19,345 nt of DNA from Candidatus Omnitrophota bacterium (GCA_016206815.1 JACQQT010000087.1:1-19345); one strand, 5' to 3'. Numbered from the stretch's first letter, positions 7,226-14,238 are shown. The notes: generated from the sequence alone by a model not told the origin. Translations and numbers: made by a program.

Positions 7226-7278
7226 GTTCCGTTCAAGCGACAGAGTCAGGATGTCCCGCGGCTGAGGGGGTGCGGGAT

Positions 7279-8046
7279 ATGATTCAGGTTTGGGTGAATA
7301 TGATGATCGTGTCGATGCTATTTTTTCCGACTAAGGAATTGACGTTCCAGCCGAAAGACTTTGGCCTGGCCTACGAAGAAGCATGGTGCCAGACCGAAGA
7401 CGGGGTTAAAATTCACGGCTGGTTTTTAGAAGCCAAGGGATCGGACGCATGCCTGCTTTTTTTCCATGGCAATGCGGATAACATTTCCAGCCGTTTGCCC
7501 AAAGCGAAAGAGTGGGTCGAGCGCGGCGTTTCCGTTTTATTGGCGGGGTATCGCGGTTACGGGAAGAGCGAGGGAGAGATCAAAACAGGTGAAGACATCT
7601 ATCGGGACGCTCGCGCCGCTTTAAATTGGCTTAAGGGAAATAAAAACTATCCGCCCCAAAATATCATTCTCTACGGCGAATCCATCGGCGCACAACCCGC
7701 CGTTGATTTGGCTGCGCAGGAAGCGTTTAAAGCGATTATTTTAGAAGCTCCTTTTACCAATTTAAAGGAAATCGCGAAGCATCACTATGGAATGGCGCCG
7801 GATTTTTTGTTAAAGGATTTTCCGCTGGACAACGAATCCAAGATGCCTCAGTTGAAGAGTCCCGTTCTGATTGTGCACGGAACGGAGGATGAAGTGGTTC
7901 CGTTTGCGATGGGAAAACGTTTGTTTGACCGGGCGCCTGAGCCCAAGCAGTTTTTCGAAATTGCCGGCGCACATCACAATGATATTACCGAAGTGGGCGG
8001 GAGCGATTTTTTTGACCGGCCGTTTCGGTTTGCGATGAGGAAATAG
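7279..8046 (+). CDS. Alpha/beta hydrolase (BEM46/ABHD13-like serine hydrolase)
   Basis: A serine hydrolase of unknown substrate, 255 residues. The alpha/beta fold signature is clear: HGNAD forms the oxyanion region, GESIG holds the nucleophile Ser135, HGTEDEVVP holds Asp204, and GAHHND holds the catalytic His at 232 (or 233). The first ~16 residues are hydrophobic and probably anchor the protein to the membrane, as in YfhR/BEM46-type proteins. I chose ATG 7279 because GAGGG lies about 10 nt upstream; GTG 7270 would overlap that site. Its stop abuts the stop of the convergent hflC gene with no base between them. Confidence 0.88.
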   Translation: MIQVWVNMMIVSMLFFPTKELTFQPKDFGLAYEEAWCQTEDGVKIHGWFLEAKGSDACLLFFHGNADNISSRLPKAKEWVERGVSVLLAGYRGYGKSEGEIKTGEDIYRDARAALNWLKGNKNYPPQNIILYGESIGAQPAVDLAAQEAFKAIILEAPFTNLKEIAKHHYGMAPDFLLKDFPLDNESKMPQLKSPVLIVHGTEDEVVPFAMGKRLFDRAPEPKQFFEIAGAHHNDITEVGGSDFFDRPFRFAMRK

Positions 8047-8919
8047 TTAACCTTGCGATGGGGTAGGCTTGAAATATCGGAGGAGCTCCGAGTCTGAGGA
8101 AAGCAGGAACGATGTATCTTGATGGATGGATCGTTCGTACGTTTCAAGACTTTTGACGAAACGGTAAAATTCCGGGTCCCGCCCATAGGCATCCGCATAG
8201 ATTTTAGTGGCTTTCCGGTCACCTTCGCCCCGGACTTTTTGGCTTTCCTCATAGGCAGTGGCCAGGATAATGGTTTTGTCTTTATCCGTTTGCGCACGGA
8301 TTTTAGCCGCTTCCTCTTCGCCCTCTGAACGGTACCTTTTTGCAATCCGCGCCCGTTCGGCGACCATCCGGGCGAAGACGCTGGCCTGCACTTCAGCCGG
8401 AAGATCCGCCCGTTTGATTCGAACATCGACCACATTAATTCCAAACTGCTTCGACAGCCCGTGCGCGTTTTTGGCGATGGTTTCCATTAACGCTTCGCGT
8501 TTCGTCGCAATGATATCCGCGAAGTCGTTTTCCGCCAGCGTGCGCCGCATTTCCGAAAATACGATATCGTCCAAGCGGGCAAGCGCGCCAAACTCATCCC
8601 GTACGGTTTTGTAGAAAAGGAGAGGGTCGTCAATCCGCCAGCGCGTCACGTGGTCTGCCAGAAGCCGTTTTTTGTCGCGCGTCAAGTATTCTCCGGGAAC
8701 GGCATCGCTCGCCAAAATCCGTTTGTCAAACCGGTGCACGACCTCGAGAAACGGAATCTTCATCTTGAGACCCGGCACTTTCACCGTCCGCCGGTATTGC
8801 CCGAATTGTGTGATGACGGTTTGTTCCCATTCGTTCACGACATAGAAAGTTTGAGGAAGCAGGACGGATCCGATCAAGACGACAAAGGCAAGAATCAGGA
8901 GGGGTCGTTTCGGGTTCAC
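8047..8919 (-). CDS. hflC: HflC, SPFH-domain membrane protein
   Basis: HflC pairs with HflK to form a large ring-shaped assembly in the inner membrane that cages and modulates the FtsH protease. This copy has 290 residues, somewhat shorter than the E. coli protein (about 334). One N-terminal membrane helix (about residues 7-25) is followed by the SPFH domain (VNEWEQTVITQFGQYRRTV; then LADHVTRWRIDDP), and a charged coiled-coil region around 185-245 containing AYGRDPEFYRFVKSLETY, characteristic of HflC. The start is GTG, preceded by GGGAGG (8930-8925), and overlaps the hflK stop as GTGA, so the two are translationally coupled. FtsH is not in the window. Confidence 0.95.
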   Translation of the reverse strand: MNPKRPLLILAFVVLIGSVLLPQTFYVVNEWEQTVITQFGQYRRTVKVPGLKMKIPFLEVVHRFDKRILASDAVPGEYLTRDKKRLLADHVTRWRIDDPLLFYKTVRDEFGALARLDDIVFSEMRRTLAENDFADIIATKREALMETIAKNAHGLSKQFGINVVDVRIKRADLPAEVQASVFARMVAERARIAKRYRSEGEEEAAKIRAQTDKDKTIILATAYEESQKVRGEGDRKATKIYADAYGRDPEFYRFVKSLETYERSIHQDTSFLLSSDSELLRYFKPTPSQG

Positions 8920-9998
8920 AGGAACCTCCCTTGCTGGACAATTTGTGGAAGCGTCTGAGAAGATGTTGTTTGTTCTGAATCTTCCTCGTCCTTCGGCGGA
9001 GTGGACGATTGTATTCCAAACGGAAGAATGGGAAGGACGGTACTGTTTACCTTTGAGTCGACCACCAACTTTTTCGCCTGCGGCAGAACTTTTTGAATGG
9101 TTTCCAAATAAAGCCGATCGCGCGTCACTTGCCTTGCATTTTGATATTCTTCGTACAGTTCAAGAAAACGCGCCGCATCGCCGCTTGCTTTCAGAACGCG
9201 TTCTGCTTCGTAGGCTTCTGCCTCCCTGAGGATTTTTTGGGCCTGTCCGCGGGCTTTTGGAATAATGTCTTCCTGGTAACCCAGTGCTTGGTTGGTCAGG
9301 CGTTCGCGGTCTTCCCGTGCGCGGACCACCTCATGAAACGCATCCTTGACTTGATCGGGCGGGTCCACCACTTGCAGCTTGACCTCGGTTACTAAAATGC
9401 CGGATTGGTAATCATCCATCAGGCGTTGAAGGAAAGCCAGCGTATCCATTTGAATCTTCGTTCTTCCCACGGTGAGCGCTTCATCGATGGAGGTCTGTCC
9501 TACGATGCTTCGGAGCGCTACCTCGGCGGCGATATGTAAAGTCTCTTCCGGACTCCTCAGGCGGAAGAGGAATTTGGAAGGATCCCGCACCTGGTATTGG
9601 ACAATCATTTGAGCGTCCACAATATTTTCATCGCCCGTGAGCATGAGAGATTCAGAGACGGCTCGTTGGCTTCTTTGATAAGGTCCCGGGTTGGATCTGA
9701 AACCCACTTCAATGCGGCGGATTTGTTCGGTGTTGACAATATTAACGGCGTCGACGGGCCAGGGAAGACGATAATTGAGACCGGGAGATGCTTTTCCTAT
9801 TTCTTGACCGAACCGGCGGACGACACCCGTTTCCCCCGGGTTCACAATATAAAAACCGCTTGCCAGCCAGCCGCCCGCGATGAGCAAAACGATCCACAGA
9901 ATCGTTTTAGGATCCGTCAGCAGTTTTTCGAAAAAGTCCCGGGGCGGTTCATTCGGATCCCGACTGCCCCAGTTTGGCCATTTCATCCCGTCCGCCAT
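8916..9998 (-). CDS. hflK: HflK, SPFH-domain membrane protein
   Basis: This is the HflC partner in the FtsH-associated complex, 360 residues versus about 419 in E. coli. The N-terminus is a short proline/asparagine-containing cytoplasmic segment (NWGSRDPNEPP) instead of the long Gly-rich region of E. coli HflK. It is followed by one membrane helix near 32-52, the SPFH start GFYIVNPGETGVVRRFGQ, and the motif GLNYRLPWPVDAVNIVNTEQIRRIEVGF that separates HflK from HflC. The C-terminal third is rich in Ala/Glu/Arg and likely coiled coil. It is first in the operon. GAGG sits only a few bases before ATG, overlapping the predicted transcription start, so its role as a ribosome site is doubtful. Confidence 0.95.
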   Translation of the reverse strand: MADGMKWPNWGSRDPNEPPRDFFEKLLTDPKTILWIVLLIAGGWLASGFYIVNPGETGVVRRFGQEIGKASPGLNYRLPWPVDAVNIVNTEQIRRIEVGFRSNPGPYQRSQRAVSESLMLTGDENIVDAQMIVQYQVRDPSKFLFRLRSPEETLHIAAEVALRSIVGQTSIDEALTVGRTKIQMDTLAFLQRLMDDYQSGILVTEVKLQVVDPPDQVKDAFHEVVRAREDRERLTNQALGYQEDIIPKARGQAQKILREAEAYEAERVLKASGDAARFLELYEEYQNARQVTRDRLYLETIQKVLPQAKKLVVDSKVNSTVLPILPFGIQSSTPPKDEEDSEQTTSSQTLPQIVQQGRFL

Positions 9999-10006
9999 AT
10001 TTCCTC

Positions 10007-10034
10007 ACTATAACAAAAACAAAACGAGGCGCAA
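10007..10034 (-). promoter_or_regulatory. hflKC promoter, predicted near-leaderless
   Basis: On the minus strand TTGCGC (10034-10029), a 16-nt spacer, then TATAGT (10012-10007), ending 8 nt before the hflK ATG. A start site 6-8 nt after the -10 box would leave a leader of only 1-3 nt. Confidence 0.5.
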
Positions 10035-10097
10035 GGAGTTTATTTGGTTTTGTCGTCTTTCTAAAGGGAGTTAGGAAGCTGATTTTCCTGTTTTTAA

Positions 10098-10131
10098 ACC
10101 AAAGCCGGCCTTCAAAGCTTGAAAATTTGGT
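10098..10131 (+). repeat. Nested inverted repeats upstream of the receiver gene
   Basis: ACCAAA (10098-10103) pairs with TTTGGT (10126-10131), enclosing a second dyad TTCAA (10111-10115), AGC, TTGAA (10119-10123). The inner dyad is compact enough to be a protein-binding site. The region lies between the divergent hflKC and receiver genes, so it could regulate either. Confidence 0.4.
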
Positions 10132-10158
10132 GGTATCTTTTAATGAAGAGGGGGTGAA

Positions 10159-10180
10159 GAGACGGAATTTCTGTCGTCTC
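10159..10180 (+). repeat. Small hairpin just before the receiver start codon
   Basis: GAGACG (10159-10164) and CGTCTC (10175-10180) are a perfect 6-bp inverted repeat with a 10-nt loop, ending 7 nt before ATG 10188. It sits exactly where a ribosome binding site would be expected and none is seen there. Confidence 0.4.
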
Positions 10181-10187
10181 AAAGACC

Positions 10188-10580
10188 ATGAGGGACCAAA
10201 AGGTAGCTTTTTTTGTCGACGACGACGCGGATTTTCTGGGGTTAATTCCGGCCTCAATTCAACATCCGCATTTTGAAGTGAGGACCTATTGCGCGGAGAA
10301 CGGCTATCGGATCGTTGATGAGGTGATTAAAACATCCCCCGACGTCCTGTTTATCGATTTTACGCTTCCGCGGGTAAATGCCGGTCAAATTCTTCCGATT
10401 TTGAGGTCTGTCCAAAGATTCTCGAATCTGCCGATTTATTTTATTACCGGTTTGCCAAAGGCCGAAATTTTACCTTTTGTGAAGGCGATGGATTACAGGG
10501 GTATTTTGGCCAAGGGGGACACCTTTAAGAGAGAAGTCCTCAGAATTCTTGATGCATTGGACCGAACGGTTTCCATTTGA
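10188..10580 (+). CDS. Stand-alone response regulator receiver domain
   Basis: A CheY-like single-domain receiver of 130 residues with no output domain. All functional residues are present: the acidic pocket Asp11-Asp13 (FFVDDDADF), phospho-acceptor Asp57 (VLFIDFTLP), Thr87 (YFITG) and Lys109 (ILAKGD). It could therefore be phosphorylated by a histidine kinase encoded elsewhere; none is in the window. It probably works by protein contact, as in chemotaxis, phosphorelay or polarity systems. There is no clear Shine-Dalgarno site, and a hairpin lies just upstream. The next gene, a zinc-ribbon membrane protein, begins 34 bp downstream but seems to have its own promoter overlapping the end of this one. 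Confidence 0.88.
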   Translation: MRDQKVAFFVDDDADFLGLIPASIQHPHFEVRTYCAENGYRIVDEVIKTSPDVLFIDFTLPRVNAGQILPILRSVQRFSNLPIYFITGLPKAEILPFVKAMDYRGILAKGDTFKREVLRILDALDRTVSI

Positions 10581-10605
10581 TTCTTTTCAGCTTCCCCCCT
10601 AAACT
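10577..10605 (+). promoter_or_regulatory. Promoter of the zinc-ribbon gene, predicted leaderless
   Basis: TTGATT (10577-10582, overlapping the receiver stop codon), a 17-nt spacer, TAAACT (10600-10605), then 9 nt to ATG 10615. Hexamers, spacer and gap are identical to those of the dsbD-like promoter at 4410-4438. No Shine-Dalgarno site precedes the ATG. Confidence 0.5.
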
Positions 10606-10614
10606 ATCCCTCAG

Positions 10615-11853
10615 ATGAAATACCGGTGTATGCATTGCAATCATACCTTTGACCTCGGGGAGCGGGATTTCCGGCGCTGCCCGAATTGCTTTTGGACGAC
10701 TTCTTTGACGCCGATGGGAGGCGAGAGTGAGGCGGAACCGGTTCCTCAGAAATCGAAATCTGCCGTGAAATTCAACGGAAAAGTTTTGGCGTTTGCACTC
10801 GGCAGTATATTTGTAGCCGGGATTATTTTTTTCCTCCTGAAAAACTGGGAATCCGCACCGGTGTTTAAGACGGATCGGAAAACGGCCGATGTGGAACCCC
10901 CCCTTCCCGTGGCGAGCCTTTTGAGCGAAGCCGAGCAAAACGAACTGGTGAACCCTCTTCAAATGACGATTCCGCGCCAACTCACCGAAGATGAGGAGGA
11001 AATTTTAAAGAAGCAGGTATCGTTCCCCGCCTCGTTTTCTCCGCAAACCTCTTTCACGGTTTGGAAAAAAGAAGACTTTGAAAAAATGCTTGTAACCGAG
11101 CAAAAGAAACGGAAAATTACGTTTGGATGGCTGTATCTGCGCAGCCTGACGAAAACATTTGAGAAGTATTATCCGGAAGCGGCCCAGGCTTATCAAAAGG
11201 AGGATTATCTCCTCGCAAGGGAGTTATTTCTGGGATCCCTTTCATTTCCCGTTTATCAAAACGATCCAAAGGTTCATCGCGCCGTTGTTTTGGTGATGCT
11301 CAGGTCTTATTTGAATGATGTGTTGGGGAAGCTGGCGGTGATCAACCAACATTTGCTGAGCCAGGAACTCTCAACGGACGTCCGCTCGATTTTCGAATCT
11401 TATCAGGCGTTGTTCCCGGTTCTGGAGCTGCAGGAATGGGATCGCTCGCTCGCATTGATTCACCGACTTCAAAATCAGATTGCCGAGTTTGAAAACAAAC
11501 CGCAAGCAGCCGAGACGGGTTACCCAAGTGTTTTTGGGGAGCTTGACCTTGAAATCCAAAATGCGATTCGTGCGGAAGCCGCACCGAAACCGGAAGCCGC
11601 CGTTAGTTTGAAGGCGCTTTCGATCGATTTGAATCTGAAGGAGAAAGCAGTTCGCCAAAATACACCCGAAGTACTTTTAAAAGTTCAGAAGCAAGCTGAA
11701 GAGATTTCTCAAGCTTTGGAAGCAAAGGAGTGGAGTGTTGCGCGCCAGGGGCTTGAGTTGATCGATTTTCCTCCGGAGCTCCTTCGCCAGGCCAGGCGAA
11801 AACTCGGTTTATTGGATCAAGCGGCTGCGATTCGAGAAGCCCAGGCGAAGTAA
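10615..11853 (+). CDS. Zinc-ribbon membrane protein of unknown function
   Basis: I do not recognise the family as a whole. The first ~27 residues form a zinc ribbon with two cysteine pairs, Cys5/Cys8 (CMHC) and Cys22/Cys25 (CPNC). A charged linker leads to one membrane helix at about 57-76 (LAFALGSIFVAGIIFFLL). The remaining ~335 residues should lie outside the cytoplasm; they are mostly helical and charged, with tetratricopeptide-like spacing around AQAYQKEDYLLARELFLGSL and predicted coiled-coil character near the C-terminus. The layout (cytoplasmic zinc ribbon, one helix, helical periplasmic domain) resembles membrane sensors or scaffold proteins. It has its own predicted leaderless promoter. 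The preceding stand-alone receiver could be a functional partner, but that is inference from adjacency. Confidence 0.75.
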   Translation: MKYRCMHCNHTFDLGERDFRRCPNCFWTTSLTPMGGESEAEPVPQKSKSAVKFNGKVLAFALGSIFVAGIIFFLLKNWESAPVFKTDRKTADVEPPLPVASLLSEAEQNELVNPLQMTIPRQLTEDEEEILKKQVSFPASFSPQTSFTVWKKEDFEKMLVTEQKKRKITFGWLYLRSLTKTFEKYYPEAAQAYQKEDYLLARELFLGSLSFPVYQNDPKVHRAVVLVMLRSYLNDVLGKLAVINQHLLSQELSTDVRSIFESYQALFPVLELQEWDRSLALIHRLQNQIAEFENKPQAAETGYPSVFGELDLEIQNAIRAEAAPKPEAAVSLKALSIDLNLKEKAVRQNTPEVLLKVQKQAEEISQALEAKEWSVARQGLELIDFPPELLRQARRKLGLLDQAAAIREAQAK

Positions 11854-11879
11854 GGCAACGGCCCGAGCCTTAAGTTTTT
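11851..11879 (+). terminator. Candidate intrinsic terminator
   Basis: TAAGGC (11851-11856, starting with the stop codon) pairs with GCCTTA (11867-11872) around a 10-nt loop, followed by AG and five T. The stem is short (6 bp), so this is a weak candidate ending the zinc-ribbon gene transcript. Confidence 0.45.
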
Positions 11880-11923
11880 GGGGCAAAGAGCGATAATGTA
11901 GCACAAGAGAGGAGACCTGATTT

Positions 11924-12271
11924 ATGAGCGAAAACGAGCAACGGGATTTAGGCACGACGGATACCGGCATTAAACCCAATGTGGAAGCGCTGTTGGCTTA
12001 TCTTCTGTGTTTTGTCACCGGTTTGATTTTTGTCTTGATCGAAAAGAACAATAAATTCGTTCGTTTCCACGCGATGCAATCGATCATTGTATTCGGCTCC
12101 ATTTTTATCCTGCAGTGGATCATTTCCTTTATCCCGGGCCTGGGCGTTTTAGTGAGCGGTCTTTTGTCGCTTGCCGGCGTCGCGTTGTGGATTATCTTGA
12201 TGGTGAAGGCTTATCAAGGCGAGAAATTCAAGCTTCCTTGGGCAGGGGATTTAGCCGAGAAGAATGCCTAA
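11924..12271 (+). CDS. DUF4870/Tic20-like small membrane protein
   Basis: A 115-residue protein with three predicted membrane helices (about 22-39, 51-70 and 74-97). The pattern KNNKFVRFHAMQS between the first two helices and the final MVKAYQGEKFKLPWAGDLAEK are characteristic of the DUF4870 / UPF0132 family, distantly related to chloroplast Tic20. Its biochemical role is not known. GAGGAG at about 11909-11914, roughly 10 nt before the ATG, gives a fair ribosome binding site. A GATAAT box at 11892-11897 with a poor -35 (TTAAGT, 16-nt spacer) is a possible promoter. The stop is 4 bp from the end of the convergent plsC gene. Confidence 0.85.
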   Translation: MSENEQRDLGTTDTGIKPNVEALLAYLLCFVTGLIFVLIEKNNKFVRFHAMQSIIVFGSIFILQWIISFIPGLGVLVSGLLSLAGVALWIILMVKAYQGEKFKLPWAGDLAEKNA

Positions 12272-12275
12272 CGGT

Positions 12276-13013
12276 TCAACTTCGCGCGAGTTCGCGGCTC
12301 ATTAAGTCCCGCACTTCCGTCTTCAGCAGATCGTAATCGTCGTCTTTGTAGCGGCCGGTATCAATCGGCGGCAGCACTTTGAGCGAACCCTCCACGCTGG
12401 CCGCCGGCCGAGCTTTCCCTTTGGAAAGCACGGCACCGGTTCCTTGAATGACAATAGGGACAATCGGTTTTTGAGTCAGGAGCGCAAGTTTAAACGCCCC
12501 GTTTTTAAATTCACCCAAATCGCCCGTTCTTGATCTGGTTCCTTCCGGGAAAATTAAGATCGACACGCCTTTCTCAAGGCACGCTTGAGCTTCTCGAAAG
12601 CTGTCTCGGATGCTCCCGTGTTTTCCCCGCTTGAGCGGAATGTAGCCTAAGAGCGACATGGTCCAGCCGAAGACCGGAATTTTGAAGAGGCTTGATTTAG
12701 CGACCCATTTGAAATGCTTTCCGAGACAGTAAAGACAGACGATATCAGCCAGACTGGCGTGGTTTGCGACTAAAACGTAAGCCGTCTTTTTTTTGATGTG
12801 GTTGAGTCCCGAGAATGTGATGTGCCACAAGGGGTTGATTCTGATGATGGACTTGCCCCAGAAATTGGCAATCCGGTAGCCCAATTCCCCATTTCGATCA
12901 AAGGGCTTCAAGGAGGCTATCAGCAGGAATACGATTAAAGTATCCAGCGCAATAAAGGCCCAAATCAAAACGGCCAAAGCGGAGCGCAAACTTTGCTGAA
13001 TCTTCCGTATCAT
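12276..13013 (-). CDS. plsC: 1-acyl-sn-glycerol-3-phosphate acyltransferase (PlsC family)
   Basis: It adds the second acyl chain to lysophosphatidic acid to make phosphatidic acid, the step after PlsY. It has 245 residues from the chosen start. One or two hydrophobic N-terminal stretches (about 11-33) are followed by the family motifs: NHASLAD with His85 and Asp90 (the HX4D catalytic pair), an intermediate block around KSSLFKIPVFGW, FPEGTRS at 155-161 and PIVPIVIQG. An upstream in-frame ATG at 13061 would add 16 unusual residues. I prefer 13013 because a strong extended -10 box lies 9 nt before it, and neither start has a Shine-Dalgarno site. plsY is elsewhere in the window, not in this operon. 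Confidence 0.92.
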   Translation of the reverse strand: MIRKIQQSLRSALAVLIWAFIALDTLIVFLLIASLKPFDRNGELGYRIANFWGKSIIRINPLWHITFSGLNHIKKKTAYVLVANHASLADIVCLYCLGKHFKWVAKSSLFKIPVFGWTMSLLGYIPLKRGKHGSIRDSFREAQACLEKGVSILIFPEGTRSRTGDLGEFKNGAFKLALLTQKPIVPIVIQGTGAVLSKGKARPAASVEGSLKVLPPIDTGRYKDDDYDLLKTEVRDLMSRELARS

Positions 13014-13022
13014 AGGGAAACT

Positions 13023-13031
13023 ATGATACCA
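13023..13031 (-). promoter_or_regulatory. plsC extended -10 promoter, predicted leaderless
   Basis: On the minus strand the extended -10 element TGG-TATCAT (13031-13023) ends 9 nt before ATG 13013. The -35 region is poor (TTTCTC at 17 nt), as is common for extended -10 promoters. It would lie inside the coding region if the upstream ATG at 13061 were used. Confidence 0.45.
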
Positions 13032-13087
13032 CAAGAAGGGGTGAGGAGAAAATAGGGTCACTTATCACGGCTGGCATAATATTCGTT

Positions 13088-13115
13088 TTGCAGATTGCCA
13101 TGGGAGGGATAGAAT
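13088..13115 (+). promoter_or_regulatory. Promoter of the uracil-DNA glycosylase gene
   Basis: TTGCAG (13088-13093), a 16-nt spacer, TAGAAT (13110-13115). It would give a leader of about 37 nt carrying a Shine-Dalgarno site. An extended -10 box (TGG-CATAAT, 13072-13080) upstream is a second candidate. Confidence 0.45.
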
Positions 13116-13158
13116 ATGAGGGGTCAGAATATACCCAGTTGAGTAGGAGAAGGCGGCG

Positions 13159-13788
13159 ATGCAATTTGATCTGTTTGACGAAACCCAAAATAAGGTTCTG
13201 GACGCCAAGACTTATGCTGAGTTTAAGGAGGAGCTCGTCAAGTCGAATTGCTCCAAGTGCACGCTGTCTCAATCCCGGACTCATATCGTCGTCGACCGCG
13301 GCAATCCCAACGCACAAGTGGTCATGATTGGCGAAGGCCCGGGCGAAAATGAAGATCTTCAGGCGAAGGCTTTCGTCGGACGTGCCGGTAAACTGCTTGA
13401 CGAAATGATGAAAGAAATCGGTTTTGATACGAATGGCGAGAGCCTCATTATGAATGTGGTCAAATGCAGGCCGCCTGAGAATCGAGCCCCTAAGCAGGAG
13501 GAAGTGAACGCTTGCAATCCTTTTTTGAAGAAGCAGCTTGCTTTGATAAAACCGAAGATCATCCTGCTTTTAGGCGCGGTTGCTTTAAAACATGTGATCG
13601 AAGGCAAGAAAGAGTTTTCGATGGGGCGTGAAGCCGGCAGCTTTTTTGAGCACCCCGATTTCCCGGGGGTCAAGTTGATGGTGCTTTACCACCCCGCCTT
13701 TATCCTGCGGGATCCCCGAAAAAAGCCGGTGATGGCCGAACACCTCAAGCGGTTTAAGGATTATTGGGATGGTGCGAAGGCTCAATAA
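13159..13788 (+). CDS. Uracil-DNA glycosylase, family 4 (iron-sulfur) type
   Basis: It removes uracil from DNA to start base excision repair after cytosine deamination or dUTP misincorporation. It has 209 residues. Four cysteines expected to bind a [4Fe-4S] cluster are visible: Cys31 and Cys34 (NCSKCTL), Cys103 (VVKCRPPENR) and Cys119 (NACNPFL). Motif A is GEGPGENED near 58-66, and the C-terminal catalytic motif is YHPAFILRD near 177-185. A family-like GAVALKHVIEG segment lies between them. About 20 N-terminal residues precede the first cysteines. GGAG lies about 10 nt upstream of the ATG. Its end overlaps the convergent rhodanese gene by 7 bp. Confidence 0.93.
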   Translation: MQFDLFDETQNKVLDAKTYAEFKEELVKSNCSKCTLSQSRTHIVVDRGNPNAQVVMIGEGPGENEDLQAKAFVGRAGKLLDEMMKEIGFDTNGESLIMNVVKCRPPENRAPKQEEVNACNPFLKKQLALIKPKIILLLGAVALKHVIEGKKEFSMGREAGSFFEHPDFPGVKLMVLYHPAFILRDPRKKPVMAEHLKRFKDYWDGAKAQ

Positions 13789-14096
13789 CGTTCGACAGAC
13801 GGATCAATCTGTTCTGCCCAGGCATCAATCCCGCCTTCCAGACTGAGGACATTTTGAAAGCCCTGATTTTTAAGCCACATCGCCGCATGCGCGCTTCTCA
13901 CTCCATGATGACAGTACAGGACGACGGGAGTGTCTGTCTTGAGTTCGCGAAAACGGTCTTCGAGCTCGTCCATCGGAATAAGCGTCGCATTGGCCAAGTG
14001 GCAGATGTCGTATTCCTCGGGTTCGCGCACATCCACCACTTGGATGATTTCCCCGGAAGCCAGTCGTTTCTTCAATTCCTCAGGGGTAATATTCAT
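13782..14096 (-). CDS. Single-domain rhodanese
   Basis: Rhodaneses move sulfane sulfur through a cysteine persulfide. This one has 104 residues, the normal single-domain length (GlpE/PspE size). It carries the family markers VVDVREPEEYDICHL near 20-34, active-site Cys62 in YCHHGVRSAHAA, and the closing GFQNVLSLEGGIDAW. The catalytic loop CHHGVRS fits a sulfurtransferase. The acceptor is unknown; the divergent cysteine synthase gene suggests a link with sulfur metabolism but does not prove it. There is no Shine-Dalgarno site, and a promoter lies close to the ATG. Confidence 0.93.
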   Translation of the reverse strand: MNITPEELKKRLASGEIIQVVDVREPEEYDICHLANATLIPMDELEDRFRELKTDTPVVLYCHHGVRSAHAAMWLKNQGFQNVLSLEGGIDAWAEQIDPSVERY

Positions 14097-14107
14097 AGAA
14101 GGCCATC

Positions 14108-14137
14108 AGTATATTAAGGGAAGGAGAAATTTTACAA
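14108..14137 (-). promoter_or_regulatory. Rhodanese promoter, predicted leaderless
   Basis: On the minus strand TTGTAA (14137-14132), an 18-nt spacer, TATACT (14113-14108). The -10 box ends 11 nt before ATG 14096, so the predicted leader is about 3-6 nt, with no Shine-Dalgarno site. Confidence 0.5.
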
Positions 14138-14167
14138 GCCTTTTGTTTAAAGAGACTTAAAAAGGCT
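14137..14167 (+). repeat. Inverted repeat between divergent rhodanese and cysK promoters
   Basis: AGCCTTTT (14137-14144) and AAAAGGCT (14160-14167) are perfect 8-bp arms 15 nt apart. They lie between the two divergent -35 boxes (14132-14137 and 14178-14183) and are not followed by a T tract, so an operator is more likely than a terminator. Confidence 0.5.
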
Positions 14168-14177
14168 GATTTCCTTC

Positions 14178-14206
14178 TTGAACGGATAAAACGGAAGAGC
14201 TACAAT
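14178..14206 (+). promoter_or_regulatory. cysK promoter
   Basis: TTGAAC (14178-14183), exactly 17 nt, TACAAT (14201-14206). This is the best sigma-70-like promoter in the window, predicting a leader of about 26 nt that includes the Shine-Dalgarno site AAGGGAG at 14227-14233. Confidence 0.65.
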
Positions 14207-14238
14207 GAAAACCTATTCAACTTAACAAGGGAGTGTAT

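Noticed and set aside
9597..10013. Plus-strand frame of 138 codons opposite hflK
   Set aside because: It is antisense to well-conserved HflK motifs and has no domain of its own.
13014..13061. Upstream ATG (13061) for plsC
   Set aside because: It adds 16 Phe/Pro/His-rich residues not expected before the first helix, has no ribosome site, and would place the extended -10 promoter inside the coding region. It is not excluded.
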